This document shows, piece after piece, positions 1-7,520 of a stretch of DNA of 27,689 nucleotides (position 1 is its first letter; each line of letters opens with the position of its first letter). The DNA is taken from NCBI GenBank assembly GCA_001839685.1, contig MLAK01001202.1, positions 1 to 27,689 of the forward strand, written 5' to 3'. The position numbers and the translations under genes are program-made. The notes under the pieces are model-generated. The model was not told the DNA's origin and searched no databases. It saw only the letters and a program-made list of their open reading frames with translations. Source of the DNA: Tritrichomonas foetus. Its lineage: Eukaryota > Parabasalia > Tritrichomonadida > Tritrichomonadidae.

Positions 1-40
1 TAATAAATAAGTTTAAATGTGTAAACAGAAACAATCTATT

Positions 41-157
41 GAAGCGGCCATACCCGGCTGGATACATCCAGCTCCATTCCGAACCTGGAAATTAAGCAGT
101 CGCGGGCTACATCAGTACTGGGCTAGGAGACTTCCCGGGAACGTGTGGTGCTGCTTC
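41..157 (+). rRNA. 5S ribosomal RNA
   Basis: This is the small RNA of the large ribosomal subunit, transcribed by RNA polymerase III. The ends pair (GAAGC at 41-45 with GCTTC at 153-157), and the length of about 117 nt is normal for 5S. The conserved eukaryotic blocks are in order: GGCCATACC near the 5' end, then AATTAAGCAG at 90-99 (box A-like part of the internal control region), TCAGTACTG at 112-120, then GGGCTAGGAGAC at 120-131 (box C-like) and GGTGCTGCTTC at the 3' end. It is a single copy here, not part of an rDNA array. The exact ends could be off by a base or two. Confidence 0.95.
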
Positions 158-158
158 C

Positions 159-163
159 TTTTT
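159..163 (+). terminator. RNA polymerase III T-run terminator of the 5S gene
   Basis: Five consecutive T residues start two bases after the paired 3' end of the 5S gene. This is the usual pol III stop signal on the non-template strand. Confidence 0.8.
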
Positions 164-356
164 ATATATTTTATTATATATTTATTTTAATTTTAGAACT
201 TAGAATTAGTAAAATAATTCAACACTTTTTTATCATCGCAAGTAAAAAGATAAACATAAAATTAATAGTAAGTTTTTATCAATTTATATATTTTAAATCT
301 GTTGTGATCTGAGTTTAAAATAAGAAAATAATATAGATTTTTCTAACAATATTCCA

Positions 357-605
357 TTAATACTTTATATTAATATGTGTGTTAGTTAAACTATTTTGTT
401 GTTTTGCATACTTCGCTTTTTTTAGTGGCAAATAAACAATAGAATTGATGACATTGCCATTATGGCAGAGATAGAAACTGTTTTTTTGAGCTTTGAGATT
501 TCTTTTGTTTGCTGCAAATTTCCATCTTTTGCCATCGAAATATAATTGACATGACTGGCAAGAAAAAAGAATATTAAATCTATAGCGATATAAAGAAGAA
601 AACAT
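357..605 (-). CDS. Small hypothetical ORF with a Cys-rich stretch (doubtful)
   Basis: This 82-codon frame starts at ATG 605, directly after an in-frame TAG. The protein has CQSCQ near residue 16, followed by a basic, aromatic stretch (GKRWKFAANKRNLKAQ) and then LCHNG. The spacing of Cys and His residues recalls a small zinc-binding module, but I recognise no family. An AACTTTTTG element lies about 30 bp upstream on the same strand. It could be a real small gene, a relic of a longer gene or mobile element, or a chance ORF in AT-rich DNA. No function is proposed. Confidence 0.2.
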   Translation of the reverse strand: MFSSLYRYRFNILFSCQSCQLYFDGKRWKFAANKRNLKAQKNSFYLCHNGNVINSIVYLPLKKAKYAKQQNSLTNTHINIKY

Positions 606-841
606 CTAATTTCACATATTTACTTCTTACAAAAAGTTTGGATGAAAACATTTTCAAAGATGCATAAAAGATGTATAAATTTAAATTATTTAGAGTAATT
701 CACTTATTTAACAGTTTTCATCATGATATTCGTAGTACATTCATTCGAGATTTCGCTTTTTGAATCTGCATTTACAAAATTTTATTATTTTACCCCTTTT
801 TTTCCATAATATATATATATATCAAGTTCATATTATAATTC

Positions 842-970
842 ATGTTCATCGACTGTTCTCAGGCAAACAAAATTCACCCAAACGCATCTAAAGAAAATAA
901 AACTTGCTGCCACAATACTTATGAGAAAATTCCATTGCCATCGGCACCATCCGCTAGTTTAAAGGCCTAA
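842..970 (+). CDS. 42-codon ORF in a GC-enriched block (doubtful)
   Basis: This short frame runs from ATG 842 to TAA 968-970, with an in-frame TAA just upstream at 836-838. The predicted peptide has adjacent cysteines (TCCHN) and a proline/serine/alanine-rich end (IPLPSAPSASLKA). The block is clearly richer in G+C than the flanking DNA, which is the main reason to list it. The minus strand contains a small perfect hairpin (TGCC-GAT-GGCA), so an RNA gene is an equally possible reading. I recognise no family. Confidence 0.18.
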   Translation: MFIDCSQANKIHPNASKENKTCCHNTYEKIPLPSAPSASLKA

Positions 971-977
971 TGTTTTT

Positions 978-1219
978 ATTATTAGGAATTATTATCTCAT
1001 TTTTGTTAATTAGAAATATTATTATATATAACAATGATATATTGTTATATATAATAATATTTCTAATTAACAAATATTATTATTTGGAATTATTATATCA
1101 TTTTTGTTAATTAGAAATATTATTATATATAACAATGATATATTGTTATATATAATAATATTTCTAATTAACAAATATTATTATTTGGAATTATTATATC
1201 ATTTTTGTTAATTAGAAAT
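978..1219. repeat. Tandem 101-bp repeat built on a perfect 32-bp inverted repeat
   Basis: A unit of 101 bp occurs about 2.4 times. The recognisable landmark TTGTTAATTAG starts at 1003, 1104 and 1205, giving an exact 101-bp period. Each full unit contains two perfectly complementary 32-bp arms, 1003-1034 with 1042-1073 and 1104-1135 with 1143-1174, separated by the same 7-nt spacer TGATATA. The third copy stops in the left arm near 1219. The first copy differs from the second at a few positions at its left edge (ATTAGGAATTATTATCTC against ATTTGGAATTATTATATC). No coding potential and no target-site duplication were found. Confidence 0.95.
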
Positions 1220-1328
1220 AATATTCCACATCACTGAAATTCAATGATTTTTCAATTCATTTCTGAACGATACAACTTTTTGAGAAAAGAGACCAGATAA
1301 AAACAGAAAACGCAATCGTAAATATTAT

Positions 1329-1339
1329 CTTTTTCAATG
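1329..1339 (+). promoter_or_regulatory. Candidate shared upstream element (CTTTTTCAATG)
   Basis: CTTTTTCAATG lies 82 bp before the ATG of the large gene at 1422. It matches the core of the element seen upstream of several other genes in the window. Its function is inferred only from recurrence. Confidence 0.3.
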
Positions 1340-1421
1340 TTTTTATCATTCACTTTGAATTTTAGAAATCTCTCAAAACATTTCGGTTTGAATAAACTAT
1401 TTAATTTTCTATCGTCGTTTA

Positions 1422-4400
1422 ATGAATGATTTGTTCCTTTCTCCGTTATCAGATAATTTTTGCAGTACAATGGGAGTTAGGCATGTGTGTATAGGGAATC
1501 CAGACATTGCTACTGCTTTTTTCATAATTTTATCAAATGAACAAAAACAAAAAATATTAAAATCTTTTTTTGACGTCCAGCCCCCTCCAATTTTCAAGCC
1601 ATCAAATAAAATTCCTTCTGTTTATCACTATCGATGGATTGTAAATAATCTTGCATATTATTTCGATATTGAGAACATTCCACAGTTAGAGTTTTCCCCC
1701 AAACAAAAATTAATTCTCTCAAGTTTAAATAGCAAGACACTGCAAAGTATTCAAAAATTTATCACAAATCCATCACTTAAAATCTCAAAAGATCTTCAAA
1801 TGAAACTCGCACATTTGCTTTTAAAATTATATCATGAAAATTACCCGCTTTTTGAGTGGTTAATTCCTGATTTTCAGAAAATGTATGAAAATATACCCTT
1901 CTCTAAATTATTTTCACAATTTAATTATCAAAGCTTGTTTTTATTATCGAATTTCGATCATATCAATTTCAACGAAATTTCATTTTTCTTTAACGATAAT
2001 GTTGAAAATGAAACTTTTTATGAAACATCAAATATTTTGGTTGATGGAAGACCGATTCATGCTTTTCAAACTGCAATTTGTAAAGCCCACCCTTATCCTG
2101 ATCCAGGAACTTTAACTGAGTATTTAAGTCTTATTCATACAACCATATACAAGCAAACTTTTTATGTTGATATTATCAAAAAATCAATTGAAGAAATTAA
2201 AAATAAAAATCAAAATTTAACTGATGCCGTCATTAGGGCATCTTTTCTTGGTGATATGCAAAGCTGGACATTTTTATCACTTTTCCAAAACGTCTTAAAT
2301 CATGAATTTTATATTTTAAATTCTGAACAAATCGAAAGTGTTTCATTTTTATGTGAAAATATTGTGACTGATTTATTAAAACGACTAAAAAATGATCAAA
2401 TTTTGTATAACTCTATTCGGGAACTCACAGGAAATCTTATAAAAGCAACAGATTTCCTTGAAAAATCTTTGCCTTTTCGTTTAATTCATTATTTAAAAAA
2501 TATTAATGCCGATATTGCAACGAAGAATTTAAGAGTTCCTTTGTTTTGTCTTACTGATAAAGATAGAATTTGTGATAATGATTTTTTGAATTCTTACTAT
2601 GCAATTGTTAGCACATTAAAAGCAATTACAGTTCAAAAATTCGAAGATATAGAACCAATTGCAGAAAATATTGAAATTTGTATTGAAAATATTCAAAATA
2701 TAGAAAAGAAAGAATCGATTGTGAAAGACATTTTTTCTCTTTTGTTTTTACAAATAAATGAGAAATTTATTTGTCGTCCACTTACAGCACAAGCTCTCTT
2801 AACAGTTTTATTATCTTGTTCAGATGAAAATATTTTGGAATATTTACAATGTGGATTAGTTCAAATCAACATTGGACAACAAATTTCAAAAAACCAACTT
2901 TCATTTACCGAAACTTTGCGTTCTACCAAAACTCAGCTTTTTGAATCACTTGTCGATAATAATGATACTGTTGCAGAACATTTATCTAAACTTAACAAAG
3001 TAAATAAAAATTTATTTGATTGCTTCAAAACTGTTCATTACTTCCAAAAACTTCGTGTACAAGGCGATTTTGATAACAATAATAAACTGAACGGTGAAAA
3101 TAATGAGTATAGTGATGAAGATGATAGTGAATTAAAAATCAATATTAAAAATAGAACAATTAATGAAATTGAAGAAGTAGCTTTGTCAGTTGAAGGACAT
3201 GATGATTTATTTAGCTTAATTAAAGATCATTCATCCAAAGAAGAAGTTCGTGAATTGGTGAAAATTGTTGATTATAAAAAACCATATAAACTTTTTAAGG
3301 TTTTTTCAAAAGGAAAATTCAATTTTTTGAAAGATAAAATTACTTCTTATAATGCAGAAGAATGGCAAACACCTACTTTCCCAGAGAATAAAAATGAAAC
3401 AAAATTGTTTAAAGGACTTTTTGAATATCTTGATTTGATGATACCACCTTTGTTGAATGGAAATTCTATTAAATCTGTTCTAACGAAAAGTGCAGATGAA
3501 ATGGTTGATGAATTACTTGAGAAAGATGAATTCGATCAAGCAGAAAAAATTGCAGATCGAATGAAAATTGATATACAAAAACGAGTTTTATCTTCTTTGA
3601 AATATAGAAGAAATTGTTATGAAAAATATAGTGAAGAATCAATTCCTGTTTTATCAGCAATTGCTGTTCTTGCAAATTGGAAAGATTTTGACAGTAATTC
3701 AAGAATTATTATGAAAATAATTAATTTAGAGGAAAATCAAAGAAATTTACTTTTAAAATATATTCTTTTATATAAAAATAATTTCCGGAACAATACAGAG
3801 TATAATAATTTGAATAAAGAAATTAAAATTCCTTCAAGTTTTGAAAAAATTCATGATAAAATTGATTTTTATGACAATTATTTTGAAAATGGCTTCGAAG
3901 TCGATGAATCATTTTTAACAGCAACTTTAAATGAGAACAATTTTGATTTATTTGAAGAACTTTCTTTTCGAACTTCTATCGATTTGAACGAAAAAGTAAT
4001 TAATCAAAATTTAAATGACAAAAATATTGATCCATTGGCAGAATTAGCTAAAAGAATTCCAGTTTCTTTGAAATTCTTAAAGAAAATTTCATTTCTTAAA
4101 GAATTAAAGACTAAATATAATTATTCGATTAATTCAATAGAAAAATTATTCAATATAATTCTCTTAGAGCCTAATTATTTGCTTGCAGGCAAATTATTCC
4201 AAATTTTTGAAGATAAACAAGAATATTTTTCACAAATTGTTAAAGCTAGTTTAATCAACATTACAAATATCAAGGATTACGAAAATGTTCAAGATCAGTT
4301 AGATTATGGAATTGTTGCTGTTAATCCTTTCATGAAAGCTGAAATTATTGATCATTTTCATCACATTCAAATATTGGCCAAAACAGAATTATTTAAAGTA

Positions 4401-6242
4401 AATATTCCAAAAAGTTGGAATTATGTTGAAAACATGGAAAAAACCGTATGTGCTAATATCAAAGATACAGAAAATGTTCTTAATATTTTGAAAGTTTATA
4501 ATCAAGTGAATTGTGATCAAGCAATTATTGATTTCGCTAATAAAACCATTATTCAAAACCTTCAATTGTCTTCAATTGATAAAATCGAGAAACTTCAAAA
4601 ATTTTCTCATAAATTTTACTCAGTCATTAAGAAGAAAATATTATTATTTGAATTTTTGCAAGAAAAATTAATTGATGTTTTGTTAAATGTGAATGTTGAA
4701 CTTATAGAAAGTGAAATCAAATTAATTCAAAATTTAAGTTCAATTTATAAACTACTAAATAAAATGCTACATACTTTAATTAGAAATAATGGGGTTTTAG
4801 ATAAGAAAGTTTCCAGTTTGTTTCATTTTGTGACTCAGTTTTTCTTCACAAAATTTAATTTTTCCTATCGTTTGAGAGAAATTGAAAAAATTATACAATT
4901 TTCTATTGATAAAGGGTATCATAGAATCGCCAAAGATTTGTCTGCTGCATTTAATATTGATATGAAAGAAAATGCATACAAGCATTTCTTGAAACAATTC
5001 AAATTAGGTCAATTCAATGAAGATCCAGTTTATTCTCTTCAAATAGTAAAAAAGCCAATTGATTTTTCTTATCTAGCTTCATCAAACTCCGAATATGATT
5101 TAGAATTAATCAAAGAAATTACATATAACAAAATCCCTAATAGTGCCAATAATGATTATTTATTAAACATTCAAGTAAACTCGCCAAATGTTTGGATTAC
5201 CAATCGAATCCAACAGTTACAAAAATCAACAGATTCAGACGAAGATGAAGAAAAATTAAAACTTAAATTTTTCAAGTATTATTCGGATATTGAAACAGCA
5301 GAAAAGTATTATGTTTCCGATTTCGAAATAGGATTTTCATTACTTAATGGAAGAGAAATAAAGGAACAAGAAAAAGGATTTTTAACACTATTTGAATCTG
5401 CAGTTGCTTCAACCAAATTCAATATTTTCTTATCAATTTTAAGAAAACATGATCCTAATCATACAAAATTCGCCAGTTTCTTAAAAACCCTCTATAATAG
5501 TCTAGAATCTTCTTTAGCGCCTTATTTAAAGATGACAATCTCACAAATTCTTGGTGATAATTATACTACTGCTCAATTAGCGCTTTCGATTTATGCAAAA
5601 CATCCTAATTTCACTCTTCTCGATACTGCTCAGAGCTCTCTTGAAGAAATGAAAGAAATTTCACCAAAAATAGAACAAACATTAAAGAAAATTGATATCC
5701 AAAGAAGATTTGTCATTTTTTGTACTGAACACAAATTATTCGGTTATGAATCATTAAATTTGTTTAATGGTGACTTAGCAATTGAATCAATTGTGATTTT
5801 ATTGTTTAAAGAAAATGAATATTCTTTATCTTTAGAAATTTTAAATATTTGTCAAAACAATGAATTTACAGAAAAAGTAATTCGAAATGCAGCTTTTACA
5901 ATTGCTAATGACGGATTTTTATCGGTGCAAAAATTTGTTCATTACTTACAATTATCCACAAACGAAGAAGAATTTGAGAAAATTGTTTACATCTTCTTTC
6001 GGAGGTTAATTATTCCTCCTTTTGATGAAGGTGAATGGATTCTAAAAGTTACCAAAGAATTAATTACAAATGACTTTTTTAAAGCAAAACTTTTGATTGA
6101 ATATGGAGATTTAGAAAGTGCAGCTCATTTGATTATTTCTAAAAATATGAAGGATTTACTTCCAATTATTACGAAATTGGCGTACAGATCTGCAAAAATG
6201 AACATATTTTGGAAATGTATGAAAGCTATAGATATGCACTAA
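1422..6242 (+). CDS. Giant helical protein with spastizin/ZFYVE26-like C-terminus
   Basis: This 1606-residue protein has no predicted signal peptide or membrane segment and is almost entirely amphipathic helix, which suggests an alpha-solenoid. The last 186 residues (about 1421-1606) follow the order known from the C-terminus of spastizin (ZFYVE26/SPG15): an IDIQRRF helix, an LFNGD turn, an ALxIL-type helix pair, then KAKLLIEYGDLESAAHLII. In animals spastizin works with spatacsin and the AP-5 adaptor in late-endosome and lysosome traffic. I see no FYVE zinc-finger cysteines, so lipid binding through that domain is not expected. An acidic Asn-rich linker sits near residues 545-570. The start at ATG 1422 is supported by an in-frame TGA at 1389-1391 with no ATG between. 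Family assignment rests on my reading of the C-terminus; the N-terminal 1400 residues are unassigned. Other solenoid scaffolds are possible. Confidence 0.9.
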   Translation: MNDLFLSPLSDNFCSTMGVRHVCIGNPDIATAFFIILSNEQKQKILKSFFDVQPPPIFKPSNKIPSVYHYRWIVNNLAYYFDIENIPQLEFSPKQKLILSSLNSKTLQSIQKFITNPSLKISKDLQMKLAHLLLKLYHENYPLFEWLIPDFQKMYENIPFSKLFSQFNYQSLFLLSNFDHINFNEISFFFNDNVENETFYETSNILVDGRPIHAFQTAICKAHPYPDPGTLTEYLSLIHTTIYKQTFYVDIIKKSIEEIKNKNQNLTDAVIRASFLGDMQSWTFLSLFQNVLNHEFYILNSEQIESVSFLCENIVTDLLKRLKNDQILYNSIRELTGNLIKATDFLEKSLPFRLIHYLKNINADIATKNLRVPLFCLTDKDRICDNDFLNSYYAIVSTLKAITVQKFEDIEPIAENIEICIENIQNIEKKESIVKDIFSLLFLQINEKFICRPLTAQALLTVLLSCSDENILEYLQCGLVQINIGQQISKNQLSFTETLRSTKTQLFESLVDNNDTVAEHLSKLNKVNKNLFDCFKTVHYFQKLRVQGDFDNNNKLNGENNEYSDEDDSELKINIKNRTINEIEEVALSVEGHDDLFSLIKDHSSKEEVRELVKIVDYKKPYKLFKVFSKGKFNFLKDKITSYNAEEWQTPTFPENKNETKLFKGLFEYLDLMIPPLLNGNSIKSVLTKSADEMVDELLEKDEFDQAEKIADRMKIDIQKRVLSSLKYRRNCYEKYSEESIPVLSAIAVLANWKDFDSNSRIIMKIINLEENQRNLLLKYILLYKNNFRNNTEYNNLNKEIKIPSSFEKIHDKIDFYDNYFENGFEVDESFLTATLNENNFDLFEELSFRTSIDLNEKVINQNLNDKNIDPLAELAKRIPVSLKFLKKISFLKELKTKYNYSINSIEKLFNIILLEPNYLLAGKLFQIFEDKQEYFSQIVKASLINITNIKDYENVQDQLDYGIVAVNPFMKAEIIDHFHHIQILAKTELFKVNIPKSWNYVENMEKTVCANIKDTENVLNILKVYNQVNCDQAIIDFANKTIIQNLQLSSIDKIEKLQKFSHKFYSVIKKKILLFEFLQEKLIDVLLNVNVELIESEIKLIQNLSSIYKLLNKMLHTLIRNNGVLDKKVSSLFHFVTQFFFTKFNFSYRLREIEKIIQFSIDKGYHRIAKDLSAAFNIDMKENAYKHFLKQFKLGQFNEDPVYSLQIVKKPIDFSYLASSNSEYDLELIKEITYNKIPNSANNDYLLNIQVNSPNVWITNRIQQLQKSTDSDEDEEKLKLKFFKYYSDIETAEKYYVSDFEIGFSLLNGREIKEQEKGFLTLFESAVASTKFNIFLSILRKHDPNHTKFASFLKTLYNSLESSLAPYLKMTISQILGDNYTTAQLALSIYAKHPNFTLLDTAQSSLEEMKEISPKIEQTLKKIDIQRRFVIFCTEHKLFGYESLNLFNGDLAIESIVILLFKENEYSLSLEILNICQNNEFTEKVIRNAAFTIANDGFLSVQKFVHYLQLSTNEEEFEKIVYIFFRRLIIPPFDEGEWILKVTKELITNDFFKAKLLIEYGDLESAAHLIISKNMKDLLPIITKLAYRSAKMNIFWKCMKAIDMH

Positions 6243-6676
6243 CAATGTTGGATTTGTTTCAATTATATATAGATATCTATGAAATAGCTATATTTCATGA
6301 TTTCTCAATCCTTATTATATATTAAATAGAAGTATCTATCGAACTTCTTTTTCTCGCAATTTTGATTTTTTTTTTACCTCTTCTTTTTCTTTTTTTATCT
6401 CAATTGATTATATTTATATCGCGTGTAAAAAAACAAACATATATCTCACGAAGAATAATCTAAAAATAAATTTTAAGATTTAAGTCAAAGAACTCAATCT
6501 TCAATGATTCTCGCTAAATCCTTTTTGATTAATTTTCAAACTAGTTTGCGGCGACCATATAACTTTTCAAAATGCAACGCTGTTTTTTCTGAAATGAGAA
6601 TTTCAATTGACTTCTCTCTCAATCTGACTTTTTAATATTTTGAAAAAGTTATCCGTAATTCATTTCACTTTCTAAA
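6243..6676. other. Intergenic region upstream of the rhodanese gene
   Basis: This holds AT-rich spacer with small imperfect hairpins just after the upstream stop (ATAGATATCTAT at 6272-6283), a long pyrimidine tract around 6345-6400, and AACTTTTCAAAATG-like sequence near 6559. TTTTGAAAAAGTT at 6638-6650 is the reverse complement of the shared upstream element. No gene is seen. Confidence 0.6.
6665..6670 (+). promoter_or_regulatory. Initiator-like TCACTT at the rhodanese start
   Basis: TCACTT matches the parabasalid initiator consensus TCA-Y-(T/A), with transcription expected at the A. This would give a 5' untranslated leader of about 10 nt before ATG 6677, within the very short leaders known for Trichomonas. 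A second overlapping candidate, TCATT, lies five bases upstream. The consensus is established for Trichomonas vaginalis; its use here is inferred. Confidence 0.5.
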
Positions 6677-6934
6677 ATGTCTCGCGTTATCATTGATGTT
6701 CGTAGCCAAGAAGAGTGGAACACAGGCCACGTTGAAGGTGCCATTCTCATTCCACATGATGTCATCGACCAAAAAATCGCTGCCCAAGTTCCAGACAAGA
6801 ATACAGAAATTATTGTTTACTGCAGAAGTGGAATGCGCGCTGGAAGAGCCCTTGATGTGCTCAAGGGAATGGGATACACCAATGTTACAAATTACGGCGG
6901 ATACGAAGATGCCAAACGTAAATTAGGATTATAA
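6677..6934 (+). CDS. Single-domain rhodanese-like sulfurtransferase
   Basis: This 85-residue protein is one complete rhodanese domain. IIDVRSQEEWNTGHVEGAI at residues 5-23 is the standard N-terminal signature, and VYCRSGMRAGRA carries the active-site loop with catalytic Cys49 and a six-residue CRSGMR loop typical of small thiosulfate sulfurtransferases such as GlpE and PspE. It ends with the usual YTNVTNYGGYEDAK block. It would move sulfane sulfur onto acceptors such as cyanide or thioredoxin-type thiols; the physiological substrate cannot be told. There is no targeting signal, so it is probably cytosolic. By hand count the gene is about 44% G+C, far above its neighbours, and codons often end in C. 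This fits high expression or acquisition from bacteria. The stop is followed by A, making TAAA, which can serve as the trichomonad poly(A) signal. Confidence 0.95.
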   Translation: MSRVIIDVRSQEEWNTGHVEGAILIPHDVIDQKIAAQVPDKNTEIIVYCRSGMRAGRALDVLKGMGYTNVTNYGGYEDAKRKLGL

Positions 6935-7520
6935 AGAAATACATTATTATTTTATTATATTTTTTTTTTTAATAACCGGAATTATCACATCTCTTCCTAT
7001 TTTTAATTTTAATGCCAGGAGGAGTCCACTAATGAGGAAAACCAGGATTTAGTTTAAGAATTTTGTTGAATGACCAAAGAATCACACAAAAAGTTTTATA
7101 TTTTCCCGAAATTAACCTCCAGGAAATCACCTTGGATTTAGCCCAATTATTTTTGACCAAATGAAAACAGATCCATATGACTTTACAAAAATATATTGAT
7201 CAAGAATCGATTAATTTTGAATTAACTCCGAGCTATAGTTATTATGTATATTATCTTTAGAAAAAAATTGTGATTTTGAAAATCAATTGATTATCTGATA
7301 TTTAAGACATATCAAATTATAAGTGCCACTTATGGTTATTTTCCACTTTTTTGTCCATAGGGACAATAGATCGAGAATATTTCGTATTTCTGCAAAAAAA
7401 AAATTTAACATATAAAATTTCAATGCCTATATGGATAAAACTATTGAATTTTTTCAATGATCTCCAACATATAAAGTTGGTTAACAAACAAATAGATAAC
7501 AAAAAAAATTAAATGTCAAA
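6935..7520. other. Intergenic region between rhodanese and kinase genes
   Basis: The spacer is 586 bp. The part from about 7010 to 7160 is less AT-rich than the rest and has scattered CCAGG/CCTGG words, but all frames are broken and I recognise nothing. The 61-codon minus-strand frame at 7317-7502 has no recognisable features. The promoter-type element at 7447-7463 is listed separately. Confidence 0.5.
7447..7463 (+). promoter_or_regulatory. Candidate shared upstream element of the kinase gene
   Basis: AATTTTTTCAATGATCT differs at one position from AACTTTTTCAATGATCT at 10317-10333, upstream of the next gene. It ends 57 bp before ATG 7521. Similar placement before two adjacent genes suggests a promoter element; this is inference from recurrence. 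Confidence 0.45.

Larger units (their letters stand above)
164..1421. other. Intergenic region without a convincing gene
   Basis: About 1.26 kb of very AT-rich DNA lies between the 5S gene and the first large gene. It holds a weak 82-codon ORF on the minus strand (357-605), a short block richer in G+C with a 42-codon ORF (842-970), the palindromic tandem repeat at 978-1219, and a CTTTTTCAATG element at 1329-1339. I see no tRNA and no recognisable transposase. Confidence 0.6.

Noticed and set aside
945..980. U5 snRNA loop, from GCCTTTAAAC on the minus strand
   Set aside because: The loop differs from the invariant U5 loop (GCCUUUUAC) and the flanks do not form the required stem.
978..1219. 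CRISPR-like array from regularly spaced repeats
   Set aside because: The unit is one continuous 101-bp tandem repeat with no variable spacers, and the genome is eukaryotic.
6345..6400. Intron polypyrimidine tract and splice site
   Set aside because: The tract lies between two complete genes, and no trichomonad-type branch/3' splice motif (ACTAACACACAG) follows.
7010..7160. Gene relic in a less AT-rich stretch
   Set aside because: All six frames are broken, and no family could be recognised from the fragments.
7317..7502. 61-codon minus-strand gene next to the kinase
   Set aside because: It has no motif, overlaps the kinase promoter region, and has a composition expected of chance AT-rich frames.
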